Shown here: piece after piece, positions 1-12,489 of the stretch | How positions within the stretch are numbered: position 1 is the stretch's first letter | Layout: every line of letters starts with the position of its first letter | Assembly: GCA_027382625.1 (NCBI GenBank) | Contig: JAJKFJ010022578.1 | Span: 1 to 50,035 of the forward strand | Direction of reading: 5' to 3' | Origin: Tetmemena sp. SeJ-2015 | Lineage: Eukaryota; Ciliophora; Spirotrichea; Sporadotrichida; Oxytrichidae | DNA length: 50,035 nucleotides | Notes under the pieces: model-generated | What the model saw: only the letters and a program-made list of their open reading frames with translations | Databases searched by the model: none | What the model was told of the DNA's origin: nothing | Translations under genes and position numbers: made by a program

Positions 1-3000
1 AGGAACCCCAAAATTTTAAATAAAATTTGAATGAGAATCTTGCTGCAGAAAAATCTATTGCTGAGAGTAAATTTGACATAGAGAGTCAACAAAATCCTAT
101 TGGTAAACTCCCGCTTGACATCGAAGCAGCAAAAATTTTAGCCTTTTTGAATGAAAACCATCAATAAATTTTTTTAAAGAAGGAAGTAAGAATAAAACAG
201 TTTTTAGCATTCAGAGAGTTAAAAATGATAATTTTTAAGACAGTTTTCAACCCTTTTCTTAATTAGGTTTGATGTGAAAGATAAAAAAACCAAAAAAAAT
301 TAAAAAGGAAAATTCCCCTGATTTAGAAAAAATTCCCAAAATTAAATTTAAAAAATTCCCCCCTTTTCCCAAATCAAAACCACCACCTAAACAAAAAATT
401 AAAGAAAAGCCCTTAAAATTGTTAAAAGTAATGCCCTAAAAATTTAAAATCTTAAAAATTTTAAATTAGATTTAAATCACTTATTGGATTAGTGAAAAAA
501 ATTTATTCTATCGGATACCTAAGAAAGATATAGAGATGAGATTTTAGATGAAGAAGAAGCTGATAATCAACTCTTTCAATTCTGGAAAAAAGCTTAGATG
601 AAAATCTTAATAAATTCTCAAAACGAGAAGTAAGTAAGTTCTTATTTGCATTTAAAATTTTTTTGGAACTATAGGAATTTTTAATAAGGGGCCAGGGGAA
701 ATAAAAACCTCTTAGCAGGCTTTAATTACTCCTTAGCATATATAAGAGAATCAAAATATACAATCCTAAGGTGAATCAAAGAACAAAGAGAGGAAAGGAA
801 ATGCTATTCATTAAGAAGATGAAAACTTTTACGAAGATAAGTTCAACTTTAATGGAAGCTTTCCAAAGCAAGATTAAATGTTTGATATTGAAAAAGATGG
901 CTAGTATGGTGAATAAGAAAATATGAGTGAGCTCAGGCCTTTAAGATAAAGAGATGAAGATTAAGATGAAGATGACAGAGAATTGATTATAGAAAATTTC
1001 ACAATTCAATCATTGTAAACTTCGCCCTATGTGAGTTGTTCAGAGTTTCAAAGTTTTTGCTTTAATGGTAGCTAAGCATCAAGACAACTAGGAGTAAATA
1101 ATTCTTTGAACTTAATCTGTTATAGGATTAGGATTTTGAATAGACTAAGAAAATCAGGTAAGGAAAACATCCTTCGCATATTTAATAACGAAAAAAACCT
1201 CAAAGCAAGTTAATTTAATCTCAAGATTTGCACTTTCATCAGAATAATTTGAGCTAATTTGAAGAATAAGATGAGAGATAAGCCAAATTGAGCCTTCATT
1301 CTAAAAATCCTTTCCCTTTTTTTAGAATGAAAACCCTTTTCCCTCAAAAATAGAATCTTTAAGAGTACGATTGGAGGTGGTAAAATATTGGGAAAAATAA
1401 GATAATTTCAACCAAGATGGAATAATTTAGAAAAAGAGTCGCAAGAACAATCCCAAGTAAAAAATTGGTAAAAACATTTCAAAAAGATTACCCAAGAATC
1501 AAAATCCATTAAATTTTTCAGAATTTAAAAATTTTCCCTTAATTAAATTTAAATTTAAAAATTCAAATTTCTTTTCTTGTTTTTTTTTTTTTCCCTTTTT
1601 TCCCCGGTTTTTTTCCCGGCGTTTTGGGAAGGGGGGGGGGGTTTTTCACCCTCCCCCTTTGGGGGTTTAGTTCACTCTCTTTGCCTGATTTTAAGCCTTT
1701 ATTATTGGCTCCGCTTGCTCAGCTTGTATTATCTCTAGCTCAAGATCTTATTCAAGATTTTTACCTTCTGATTAATTTAATGGATTTTGATTCTTGGGTA
1801 ATCTTTTTGAAATGCTTTTACCAATTTTTTACATGGGATTGTTCTTGCGACTCTTTTTCTAAATTATTCCATCTTGGTTGAAATTATCTTATTTTTCCCA
1901 ATATTTTACCACCTCCAATCGTACTCTTAAAGATTCTATTTTTGAGGGAAAAGGGTTTTCATTCTAAAAGAAGGAGGATTTTTAGAATGAAGGCTCAATT
2001 TGGCTTATCTCGTCATCTTATTCTTCAAATTAGCTCAAATTATTCTGATGAAAGTGCAAATCTTGAGATTAAATTAACTTGCTTTGAGGTTTTTTTCGTT
2101 ATTAAATATGCGAAGGATGTTTTCCTTACCTGATTTTCTTAGTCTATTCAAAATCCTAATCCTATAACAGATTAAGTTCAAAGAATTATTTACTCCTAGT
2201 TGTCTTGATGCTTAGCTACCATTAAAGCAAAAACTTTGAAACTCTGAACAACTCACATAGGGCGAAGTTTACAATGATTGAATTGTGAAATTTTCTATAA
2301 TCAATTCTCTGTCATCTTCATCTTAATCTTCATCTCTTTATCTTAAAGGCCTGGGGTCACTCAAATTTTCTTATTCACCATACTAGCCATCTTTTTCAAT
2401 ATCAAACATTTAATCTTGCTTTGGAAAGTTTCCATTAATGTTGAACTTATCTTCGTAAAAGTTTTCATTTTCTTAATGAATAGCTTTTCCTTTCCTCTCT
2501 TTGTTTTTTGATTCACCTTAGGATTGTATATTTTGATTCTCTTATATATGCTAAGGAGTAATTAAACCCTGCTAAGAGTTTTCGATTTACTCACTGGCCT
2601 CATTATGAAGAATTCTATCAGCTTCGCTATAAGATAATTTTAAATGCAAATAAGAACTTACTTACTTCTCGTTTTGAAAATTCATTAAGATTTTCATCTA
2701 AGCTTTTTTCCAGAATTGAAAGAGTTGATTATCAGCTTCTTCTTCATCCAAAATCTCATCTCTATATCTTTCTTAGGTATCCGATAGAATAAATTTTTTT
2801 CACTAATCCTTTAAATATTTAAATTTTTAAAATTTTCCATCATTTTTAAGATTTAATTTTTTTAAAAAACATTACTTTCTAAAAATTCAAACTTTAAGTT
2901 TTTTTTACTTAACATTTGAAAGGGTAGAATTTTTTTAAATTTAAATTTTTTGGGCTTAGAATCCGGGAGATATTTTCCCTTTAAATTCTTTGAGTTATTT

Positions 3001-3283
3001 TATCTTTCACATCAAACCTAATTAAGAAAAGGGTTGAAAACTGTCTTAAAAATTATCATTTTTAACTCTCTGAATGCTAAAAACTGTTTTATTCTTACTT
3101 CCTTCTTTAAAAAAATTTATTGATGGTTTTCATTCAAAAAGGCTAAAATTTTTGCTGCTTCGATGTCAAGCGGGAGTTTACCAATAGGATTTTGTTGACT
3201 CTCTATGTCAAATTTACTCTCAGCAATAGATTTTTCTGCAGCAAGATTCTCATTCAAATTTTATTTAAAATTTTGGGGTTCCT
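1..3283. repeat. Long inverted repeat (foldback) at the window edge
   Basis: Bases 1-1520 are the near-complete reverse complement of about 1762-3283; base 1 pairs with 3283. The spacer (about 1521-1761) contains long T, C and G homopolymers. The right arm is the intact 3' half of the coiled-coil gene read on the minus strand. The left arm is the same sequence with many more small indels and substitutions and loses similarity before the gene's end. The fold begins exactly at base 1, which suits a chimeric read or contig end, but a real palindrome is not excluded. Confidence 0.9.
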
Positions 3284-4292
3284 ATTACCCCTTTTAAAAT
3301 TTTTCTTTGTCCATTTGACTTAATATCTCTTCTTAAATAGAATTTTAGATGGAGCTCTTTATTAGACCCACTAGCTCTAAATAACTGCTTTTTGTTTCAA
3401 ATTTTAGGCTATTTCATTTCCTCATCCTTATTCGCTTCCTGACTATTTCTTTAGCGTTTTTCTTAATTCTGTTAAATTTTTTAAATTTAACTTATTAAAT
3501 CCTCTTTTTCAACACTTATTCTTTTAAATTTTTCTTGCAACTTCAATCTTTACTGCTCATCATCTACTCTTAGTTTTAAGCTCTATTTTCTTAGTTATGA
3601 TGATTTTACAAAATTTTCTAATGTATTAAGCATTTAACTAACGTCTGAAATGTTCCAATCATTTGGCTAAAAGCACCTGCTTGTTTTAAATTTTTCTATT
3701 CTATGAAGAATTTAAATTTTTCTCTGGACTAAGAGAAGTGATTTTTTTTTTCTCAATTTATCTTTGTTCTTTCTCCCATTACTACAAACTTTCAGGTTAA
3801 ATTTTTTTTTGATGATGATTACCATCTTTACCTTCCTTTCCCATACTGAATTTCCTAGGACTTTTCAAATTTATTGTCTCAATTTGGACCAAGAGCATTT
3901 ATTGCAAACCCTTGATGGCTCTTTTATTGATAGTGTACTTGCCTCATTGGAATTATTTTTAAAAATTTTTCCCTATCTTTCCTATCTCTATTACCCCAGA
4001 ACTAGTTCAGTAATAGATTTCACACTTGCCTGCTGGGTGGAGAATTCTCCTTCGAGCCTATATTTGGATACGAGTTTGGCATAGTTTGCAAAGCTGATTA
4101 GTTTTGGAGGATTGAGGAGCTTGAGTTTGTCTGGTGCGATTGATTTGAATGAAAAAATTTAAAGGATTCTGAATGCGAAAGGGAGTTTTGGTTTGAATTT
4201 GAGCTAGAAATTGAGGGTATCACCTTAAAAAAGGGTGCATATTTTTTCTTAAGTTCCTGTAGATGTTCCTCAAAGTCTTCGTCTAGGTTCAT
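1672..4292 (-). CDS. Coiled-coil protein, unknown function
   Basis: Read with TAA/TAG as Gln, a minus-strand gene runs from ATG at 4292 (MNLDEDFEEHLQELKKKY) to TGA at 1672-1674, roughly 800 residues. The N-terminus is Ser/Asn-rich; the middle (about 3400-3700) is a Lys/Glu/Gln-rich heptad-like segment; the C-terminus is basic and Gln-rich. Two introns are clear: 2627-2665 (39 nt, starting GTAAGT) and 2162-2193 (32 nt). Several single-base frame corrections at A or C runs are needed (for example near 4030 and 3400), probably residual sequencing indels. No known domain is recognised. The 3' half is duplicated inverted in the left arm of the foldback. The neighbour at 4582 is divergent, so 4293-4581 would hold both promoters. 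Confidence 0.65.
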
Positions 4293-4581
4293 ATTCTAGA
4301 GTTGCTGCTGCTAATCACTCATCAAGTGAGATGCTGCTGATTTTTTGTTAATTTATAAAAAATCTTAAAAAGGAGAGAGTGATGATATAGAAGTACCGAT
4401 TTTAAAGTTAATTAATTTTTTGTTTCCCAAAAATTTTGAAATTTGTTCTCATAAATTTAAATCAATTTTTTAAATTAAAGGGAATAGTTTACAAATAGTT
4501 TCTAATGATTTATGAAGACTATCTGAGAATGATTTTAGAATTAAAACTACAAATTATTATCAGAACAAAAAAGAATATATA
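4293..4581. other. Divergent intergenic region
   Basis: AT-rich spacer between two divergently read genes. I see no recognisable element beyond short homopolymers; it presumably contains both promoters. Confidence 0.4.
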
Positions 4582-5455
4582 ATGGAGGGTATCGCTGTTT
4601 AAAATTTCTCCTTAATGAAACAAGAAGAGCTCAAAATCTTAATAAGAGGGGGGTTTTTTTTAATTTTTCATACATAAAAAAGAGACTAGGGATTCTAAGT
4701 TGTACCTTGCTAAATAGCTTTTGAAACTGGGCACTCCTAAATTGTAAAATCTGCTAAAAATTCTGCAGCCCTCCAAAATTAAAAAATAAGACTTCAATAA
4801 AACTTTGAGACCCTTTGAGAGCAAAAGCAACTACTAAATTTCTGCGAATGGGGGGCTAAACCCCTTTAAATTTAAAACAACTCAGCCTTACACAGCCTTT
4901 TTCTTAAACATTTGGGTGAGAGCCTTTAATTTCTACTTCTTGGGATGGCAGTTGCTCTTTAGATTTTGCAGGCCTATTTTATGGTTGCTGTAAAAGGCTA
5001 TAGTGTGCTATTTACGATCTTGATATCCATTTTTTGGCTCATTTTCCCCATACTAAATTTTGTCTTCCTCCTCAGAGATGATGAATATAAGTACACACAT
5101 ACTTTTATACGCACTTCTCTTTCAATATTTTTATTTAAGTAAGTACAACTTGCTATCGGCTAATTTGTGGACTGTTTGGTTTGGCCTGATCTGTCAATTC
5201 AGTTTCTGCCTGCTCGCCTGGTAGCTCTTCATAAGTGGGATGGCTCAATACTTGAATGTTAATGTCACAGGGGGCATCAGTGACAGTCAGATTCTTAATA
5301 TGTTCATGTACCTCATTTTAAAGTGGTTTTTTTGTGTGGTTTGCAAACAGCCTTGCCAAAGGGCATGGGCATCAATTGAAAACAAAGGGTAAGATTATGA
5401 AATTGGGGTAGAAGATTTATCGCTTAAGAAAATTTATGATAACTATAAGTCATGA
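4582..5455 (+). CDS. Multi-pass membrane protein, unknown family
   Basis: ATG at 4582 (alternative 4615) to TGA at 5453-5455. The first part is hydrophilic and Gln-rich. From about 4900 it encodes hydrophobic stretches, including an aromatic segment before the first intron and SANLWTVWFGLICQFSFCLL near 5160-5220, then one near 5310. The tail is charged (EDLSLKKIYDNYKS). Two introns, 4990-5075 (86 nt) and 5091-5139 (49 nt), both GT-AG, join the exons in one frame; read through, the region carries an in-frame TGA at 5021. A one-base correction is needed near 4820 at a CCC run. No family is recognised. The next gene converges on this 3' end. Confidence 0.6.
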
Positions 5456-5469
5456 AAAACAAATTTTGC

Positions 5470-6000
5470 TTTGTTAAGAAATAATCCTTAAAATTTATCA
5501 CACTCACAGTCCGACTTATTAACTATACTTTATATTCTATCTAATAATTTAGTTAAGCTTCTCGGGGGTTGATCCTTTAAGGCTATTTTAAAAACTTTTT
5601 AAGATTCGTCTCCCTTTGTTTCAAAAGATACTTTGGAAGCGTTTAAATTATGAATCTGTTTTCATGATTCTTTTCTGGCTAAAATGTATAGAATAAAAAA
5701 ATCAAATTTTCAATGGCTGGAAGCAATACTCTTGGACAATCAAAGGTCTTGAATTTTCAAAAAGAGAATCTTAATTCAAGCTCGGGCTATTCTTGTGGTG
5801 TAGTGGGACATTTCTTGACTAGTTTATTTCTCCCTTTTTTCTGAAAGATAGATCTATTGAGCTCTTATTAAGTTATTCGATACTACTTCTCTCTAACTTG
5901 TAGGTATTTAAGTTAGATTATTCTAATTTCTCTTTCTGATAGATCTCATAGTAGGGCTCAGTTTCTTCATTTCAGTCTCATTAAATTTATTTAATAATAT
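5470..6000 (-). CDS. Coding region, unknown function; 3' end of the upstream gene or a separate gene
   Basis: Minus-strand coding signal with frequent in-frame TAA/TAG, for example the block ending QPPRSLTKLLDRIQSIV near 5520-5580 and another around 5700-5900. Frames change two or three times and at least one intron is plausible (about 5660-5715), so I could not fix the exons or the stop. It may be a separate small gene starting near 5970 or the continuation of the gene at 6038-6829. It converges on the + strand membrane-protein gene ending at 5455. Confidence 0.35.
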
Positions 6001-6037
6001 ATATATATCTAAATAAAATGACTCTTTCCATTTTTAT

Positions 6038-6829
6038 TCAATAGGCTTCATCTGACTCTCCAGGAGTCTACTCTATAAGTCTTCTAAGGGAAAATCTAGT
6101 GAATCCTCCACCCCCATTTGAGAGAGTGGAATAACTTCTGCCCTCACTTTTTAGGGTTTCTTCTTAATTGCAAAGCCTTTATAAAAATAAAATCACCTTT
6201 GGTTTTTATCTTCACTTCGAAATTTTAATTCAGAGGTCATTCAAAAACTTTATTTCTTTAAATTAAATGTATAAATAAGTCTTGATAAAGTGGAATCCGC
6301 CCCAGTGATATTATTTGCAGCTGAGCTGTCTGCTCTTCCATTTTGGGAGCGTCTGCCAGGCTATAAACTTGACTAGGCTATCCTACCCTTGGATGCGAAA
6401 GATACATCTGATTCCTTTCTTGTCTTAGAAATAAATATATTTAATCCTAGATTGAGCTGCATGCTTAGTTATAACCTTTGAATCATCCATGTCTTAATAA
6501 TTCGCAGATCTTCTCTTATTTGGATCCTATTCCTTTTTCCCACTCGCTGTCAAAAATTCATTTAAGTCTTTTCTGAAGTTCGAATGCTGGTAAGCACTAT
6601 CTTACTAAGAGTTTTTTAAGTTCTCATTTTCGTCGAAGACCTCCGTTATATCTTGATTCAGAGTCCGTTGAGAAGGATTAAATAAGTAATTGCTATAAAA
6701 TAGATCATTGGTAGTATGACGAAGATGGCTCTTTGCTTTTTTGCTGTTTAGCTTCAAGTGAGCCAAAGCTTGTACTTTAGTGTCAGTTTCTAAATTGTCT
6801 CTGCTCAAATGACTTACTTGCCCACTCAC
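6038..6829 (-). CDS. Low-complexity Ser/Asn/Gln-rich protein
   Basis: ATG at 6829 (MSGQVSHLSRDNLETDTK); the frame runs through TAG TAA near 6600 and ends at TGA 6038-6040. A 52-nt GT-AG intron (6424-6475) joins two open exons; downstream the protein is Ser/Ala/Gly/Asn-rich, typical of a disordered region. An in-frame TGA followed by ATG occurs near 6240, so either another intron lies there, or the sequence has an error, or there are two short genes. No domain is recognised. Confidence 0.5.
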
Positions 6830-7041
6830 GTCTACACCCTTTTGGACCGCTATTGTAGTGCAACCTTCGTTAATTTACGTATCTTAACTTACATCTCTCT
6901 TGGAAACAAATTAATTAAATTTAATTTTAAAAAGGGAAAAAAATTAAATGATAATAAGTAGTAAATAAATTAATTTGCTTTTAAAAGAAAAATTATTTGC
7001 GATGGTCATACTTGCTCTTTTTAAATTTTTTTTTTTCTCTT

Positions 7042-7467
7042 TCACTAAAAGAGTGCTATTCCAAAATTTCTAATCATCAAATCCCTCGACTAGCATTTAC
7101 TCACATCTTCAGACTTTTTAATTCTTAAATTTAGTGATTAGCAAATCTGGATTTCTGACTTTAATGTAACTTATAGTTACTTAGTCGTTTGATCTTAAAC
7201 TTTTTTTCCTGGTTTGAAAATTCTAACCTATAGTGTCAGCCTTCCACCTGAGTTTTCTAATTAAAATACTGTCTTTTTAAATTTATCAGCTTCTAATTCA
7301 GGCAAAATATCTAAAAATAATAATGATGATGATGATGAATCTTCTGCTGCTTTTTGAGTCTATAATCATATCTTTTAAAGATTTTGACTTGGAAAGCTTT
7401 CATTCTCATATTCCAAGATAAAAAGCTATACTGATAATTTTGTAAGAGATTTTTAAATCTTAGTCAT
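7042..7467 (-). CDS. Small protein with a poly-Ser tract, unknown function
   Basis: ATG at 7467 to TGA at 7042-7044, about 141 codons. A run of five Ser codons near 7335 precedes a mixed segment (LLFLDILPELEADKF) and a basic Gln-rich C-terminus. One in-frame TGA lies at about 7360 between two open parts of the same frame; no GT-AG intron that I tried removes it while keeping the frame. It could be a sequence error, a pseudogene mutation, or two reading frames. Confidence 0.45.
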
Positions 7468-7704
7468 TCTTCAAAAAATGAATTATGGATTTAAAATAAG
7501 TGATTGGATAGAATGATAAATAAGACTAAAAACTTAACGAAAGTATAAAAAAATTTTGATTAAAAAATTTTTTTTAAATTTATCATTTAAAGAATTAAAG
7601 GATCTTAATTTCTTCTTTCAAAATTAATCCTTTTCTTTTAAGATCATATAAATTATATATCATATATTGTATTTCGAAGTTATTTTTTAATTATATTGTT
7701 TTAT

Positions 7705-10085
7705 TCAATATTTAGATGATTGAGTATCTTGAAAATAATTTTTGAATTCATCATGCTACGGACTCTTTTTTCCTTAAGTTAAATATTTCAAGCCTATCTT
7801 TCCATTTCTGCCCAAGTATCCTTTTCCCTTCACGACTTCATGTATGTCTTTAAGATTTCTTCCTAATTATGCCCTATGACTCCTCAACGAAATATCAACT
7901 GCTTCTTCCTATTATAAAGCATAATGATAGTTTTAATTTTCAGAGAATTTCATTCTAAGTCGATTCTTCTAGCGCTTTTAAAATTTCTCATCTATCCTTC
8001 TAAACTTTTCAGCCACATCCTGAATTGCTATTTACATCTCTTGTTCTTATTGCTAAAAAGCGTTATGAATAACTGACTCGAGTCCTGGAACTTCTGCTTC
8101 ATTTTAAGCTTTGGTAGAAAATTTTTTCAACTCTAGGCTTTAAGAGATGGGTTCAAGGTTTCTCTGAAGTCTCAAATATCTGCTTAGGATTCCAGAAACT
8201 TGAGTAATGGCAGGTCTTTTTCTAACTTGCATTGAATTATTTGTATCTGCTTATTGCTAAAAAGTCTGAGTTTAATTTGAAAAGATAGTTGAATTCATGT
8301 TTGAAGGTTAAAGAAAATGGCTTAAGTTTTACTGATCAGGATTAGAAATATACAAACTGGCGATTAAATCTTGATTTCTCCTGGGATTGAGCTCATGATT
8401 GTAGAATGAGTTTCCAGCTGAGTTGAATCTCATGTGCTAATTTTAAATGGTGGAGAATTGGTCAAGCACTGTTCTCCGTTTTATCTCATCGTTATTACTC
8501 CCCAACTGACTTAATAGTTTAGCTTTATTCAAATTAAGTGATTCCTATTCAATCCCACTTAGTTCAAATTCATTAATTTGAAGCGACTACTAAGGAAGCT
8601 TTAGTCTCTCTAAATGGTTAGTAGTTTAGTTCAGCACATTCTTTGTGAGTTGCTTATTTCTACTCAGTGGAGAATAGACTGCACTCATAGGTGGATTAGA
8701 TTAAATCACTATGTTCTGTTAAAGTAAACTGGAAAGCTTTATATGGCTGTCAGGAATTTAAGATACATTTAGTGTTGCTCCTTCATATTGAGAAAAGTGG
8801 GTTGGCTTCAAGAGTTTCACATTATCTAGTTGCTCTTTATCTGCCTTTTATGTATCGTTCTTTATAATCTACTTATTTTAAGCTACTTTAGCATGTTAAA
8901 ATTACCCAAATATTTTTAGCATTAGGCTCTAGTAAACTTTAAAGCTTGAATCTTTTGATTGTACTAAATCTACTCTAGGGAGAAATAACCCTTGAAGCAT
9001 CAGTCTGTGCTTTTCCCAAGCTCATTTATTCTTATCTAGAGTTGCCATCATTGAAGTTAAATTGATTGGCATGAGTTTTCTTAAAATTTATTGCACTTAA
9101 ATCAACAGAGCGGTTCTTCTGTTTCAAGCTTGAGGTTTAATTCTTATTCGAGGATTGATTAAGTCTTGTCTGATGTAAGTTTCTTTGAATCATGCTAATT
9201 CTCGGGTCAATTTAACACATTATAATAATAAGAATGGAGTTTTAATTAAACCAATCAATTTACATAATTTATTTGTTAGCGTTTTCGAGAGCAATGCCTT
9301 GCGAGACAAACTTACTTTTCAGATTATAATTGGCAGGTTTTGTTTGGACATCAATAATCTTAGGTTATTTGGAAGATTAGTCATTCCCATAAAATGTGTA
9401 TAGGCTAAATAATAAAGTAAAAAATAAACTCTAAAACTATCTTCTTCAAGAAATCCAGAGAATATCTAGCTTTAAGAGTGGAGATCGATATCAAATTTTT
9501 GTTATTGCTGATTGCTTGAGTCATAATTCCCATCTATGTTGTTTTTAGAAGAATACTGCTGATCTGAAAACTAGTTACATTCGCCTCCAGATAATTTGTC
9601 GGTAACTTATTAGACTTTATCAAAGGTAAAATTTTGTCCTTTAGCAGATGGATCTGCAATTGAGTTTCCGTCTATGATTTATTTTTCAGTTCTAAGTTAT
9701 CTTTACTCTTAGAAAGTTTTACTATCTGCCGTTAGATTCTTAAATACTTGCTTTCTCGCACTTACTGCCGCTGATCCTTAACTTTCAATAAGTATCTCTC
9801 AATAATTTAATGCAGGTATAAATATTTTTGCTTAATCTCAGGATTTTAATTTTTGCTTGAAATCTGAACGCCCTGATCTCTTTTACTATTCGAAGGATAT
9901 TTTAGATCAGTTTTTATTTAATTATTAGGAGCGGATTATTGTGTAGCGAGCATTTTAGTTTATTGATGAGTTGCTATTTGTTGAAAATTGTTAGTTAGAG
10001 ACATTTATATTTCACGTAAATTTTTGTATTATGGAATTAATGTTTTTATTTCTTCATCATTATAATTGCAAGTATTCTTGATCAT
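7705..10085 (-). CDS. Gln-rich coiled-coil protein, unknown function
   Basis: Minus strand from ATG at 10085 (MIKNTCNYNDEEIKTL) to TGA at 7705-7707. In-frame TAA/TAG are frequent (QQQ and QQ runs). A long helical segment near 9760-9880 (ERYLLKVKDQRQQVRES) looks like coiled coil. A Ser/Asn/Gln-rich middle follows, then a basic helical C-terminal part (DVAEKFRRIDEKFQKRQKN near 7990). Short introns are likely near 9400 and 8900; exon edges are approximate. The start codon sits a few bases downstream, in the reading direction, of a C4A4-like tract. No named family is recognised. Confidence 0.6.
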
Positions 10086-10359
10086 GGTGGTTTTGGGGGT
10101 TTTGGTGTGTTTTGGGGATTCTCAAGTACTTAGAGACATCAAATTGTTTCAAAGTTTCATTGTCTCTCTTAATGCGCAATAGCTCACCCATGGCTGAATC
10201 CTGTTGAACAACTCTTTGGTCAATTGAACGATTAAACTTAATGAAAGTGCAAAAGTGATAGCAACGTAAGTTATGATTCTCGTTGTCAACTCTAACATTC
10301 GCGTATAGAGAATAGTTTGGTAACGGCGATCGCTCAAAGCAATCAAAGATCTTGATCAA
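10060..10359 (-). other. GC-richer open frame upstream of the coiled-coil gene, coding status unclear
   Basis: An open frame of about 99 codons from ATG at 10359, with no TAA or TAG, ends just inside the coiled-coil gene start. A second frame in the same interval is also open and hydrophobic. Lack of reassigned Gln codons and higher GC set it apart from neighbouring genes. It may be transposon-derived or non-coding DNA; I do not assign a function. Confidence 0.25.
10087..10117. repeat. G4T4-like tract (C4A4 on the minus strand)
   Basis: The + strand holds irregular GGTTTTGGGGGTTTTGG units followed by TGTGTTTTGGGG. It resembles the G4T4 telomeric repeat of spirotrich ciliates but is degenerate, only about 31 bp long, and internal. 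It lies directly upstream of the ATG at 10085 on the minus strand. Confidence 0.5.
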
Positions 10360-10539
10360 AATAAAACTTAGTCACTCTGATTGTTCCTAGTATCAAGCAT
10401 GGATTCTAAACTCTAACCCTTGGCCATGTTTGTAAGATGAAGATGAGATCTCATGGTATCGATCAATATGATTTGTATAACTCATGGCTGTCGCAACTTA
10501 TGTTTTCATAGCTCGATGTTTCATACCTCACTGTTGTTG

Positions 10540-10965
10540 AGAATTCTATGCTTGGGCACTCATGCTTGGGCCACTCTGATGTCTTTTTGACAAACTCTGT
10601 TTGTTAGCACCCATTGTATGAGAACTCACTGTATTGGTCATTTCATGCTTGAGCATCTTTTGTATTAGCACTCATGTTTAGGAACTCGTGTAAGGCAACA
10701 TTTGTGTGTATGGAAACAAATGATGTATATTTAATGTTTGGGCAATCATGTGTGAGCACACTTATGTTTTCGCACTCATGTTTTCGCACTCGGTTTAGAA
10801 CTCTTATGTTTTAGCACCTCATGTTTTTAGAACGTCATGTATCACAACTCATGGTATGATGACAGCTATTATATATTTAATGTTGGCGAACTTATGATTT
10901 AGCACTCATGTTTTCGCAGTCATGTTTTCGCACTCGTGTTTTCGCACTCGTGTTTTCGATGAATA
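10540..10965. repeat. Degenerate minisatellite, ~14-bp unit
   Basis: Repeated variants of the unit TTTTCGCACTCATG, clearest at 10765-10800 and 10905-10960 where several near-identical copies are in tandem. Further upstream only the ACTCATG core recurs at irregular spacing. No coding signal is seen in 10360-10540, which carries related ATGG/CATG motifs. Confidence 0.7.
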
Positions 10966-12485
10966 ATATTGATTGATATATTAAAGATGATATTAATAAG
11001 AGACTTGTACTCACATAATTTTTGACATTTAATTCCAATATCATAATATTAAAAAGTTTATTAGACGAAATATAACTTCATATTTTGATACAATTAAAAT
11101 TTAAATATATTTAAATTGCACTAAAGCAAAATAATGACGTTCGAAATTTATATTTTTAAGAGTTAGCTTTTAAAAAATAATCTTAACTTAAAAACTAGAA
11201 ATTCTAAAAATAAGTTAACAAATTTAAAAGTACTTAAAATTGTGGAAACCATATTTATTTTTAAATTATTTTAATAATGCCATAATAATTTTAGTTTTTA
11301 AAATATATCTTAAATTTTCTAGAATAAACACATATTTAATTATTGCAAAGAACTTAGTTATTCTTTATATAAAATTTTATATTAATTATTAAAATTAACT
11401 ATTTATTTTAAGAGCTAATGGTTTAGAACAAAAAAACTAATGCTTCATATTTTGAAATTTATAAATAGAGACTTTTTTATAAGGAAAAATAGATTAGTTG
11501 TAAGAGGAAAATATTTTTAGAAGAAAAATCATTAATTCAAAATAGGTCATTTAAATTATAATGTTAAAATAGACAGTAAAATAGAGATGCTAGAATTACA
11601 TAGTAACTATTTAATTACCAAGTAAACTTCATAAAATACAATTTAAATATTAAAATTAATCTTTAATACAAATTTATAAACTTTTTATATAATAATGACC
11701 AAGTACATAATACCTTGAAATATTAGGTAATAGCTGTTTTAAGCTAAATTTATAGATTTAACTCATTATTTTTATAGATAAAATATTGTTTTAATATAAA
11801 TTTTTATTTAAGGAAATTAATAGAACATTTAATAGACACAAATTATTTATAATCTATTATATCCTAGAAATATATTGCCTTATCATATTAAAAATTACTT
11901 TATCTCAGATTTTAGGACTCTAATAGGAATAAGACTATCAGCAACTTAAATTTTACTATTTATATTTTTGTATTTATAAAGTTTTAAAATAATTATAATG
12001 CCTTTGATTATCTATTTTATTTAAATCTATTAATTTTTTTCTATATTCATCTATACTTATTATTCAAAATTAAATTATAAATAAAGAATAGGTAATACTC
12101 ACTTTAAAAAAAATATAATTCGAACCTTATTGTTTTTCTTTTTAGTTCGATTTCTGTTTTAAAATTACTTCTCCATAAAAATAATATTGTTTATAATTCT
12201 AATATAAAAGCTTAAATTTAACTCAAAGTAGGCTTATGCAGTTATTTATTAAATACGAATTGCTATTTCAAGGCATTGTTATTTACTACTACTATTTGAA
12301 TTAAATATTTATTTAACCTCATACAAATAATTAACAAAGATTTAAATTTAAAAAATCAGAAAGATAGAATACTAACTCAGGGTATAGAAGATGTTAGTTT
12401 TAGAAACGAATTTTGATTATTTAGTGCTAAAAATGCTGTAATACGATTAAAATAATGAATTGGTATTAAAGAGAAATCCAGAAAG
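10966..12485. other. AT-rich gene-free stretch
   Basis: About 1.5 kb of very AT-rich sequence without a convincing open frame or structured repeat; probably germline-limited DNA. Confidence 0.6.
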
Positions 12486-12489
12486 GCAT

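Noticed and set aside
1624..2133. Two + strand open frames of 85 and 63 codons
   Set aside because: They lie antisense to the coiled-coil gene on the right arm of the foldback and read as its complement; codon content is not protein-like.
10087..10117. True telomere or chromosome end
   Set aside because: The tract is short, irregular and flanked on both sides by ordinary sequence.
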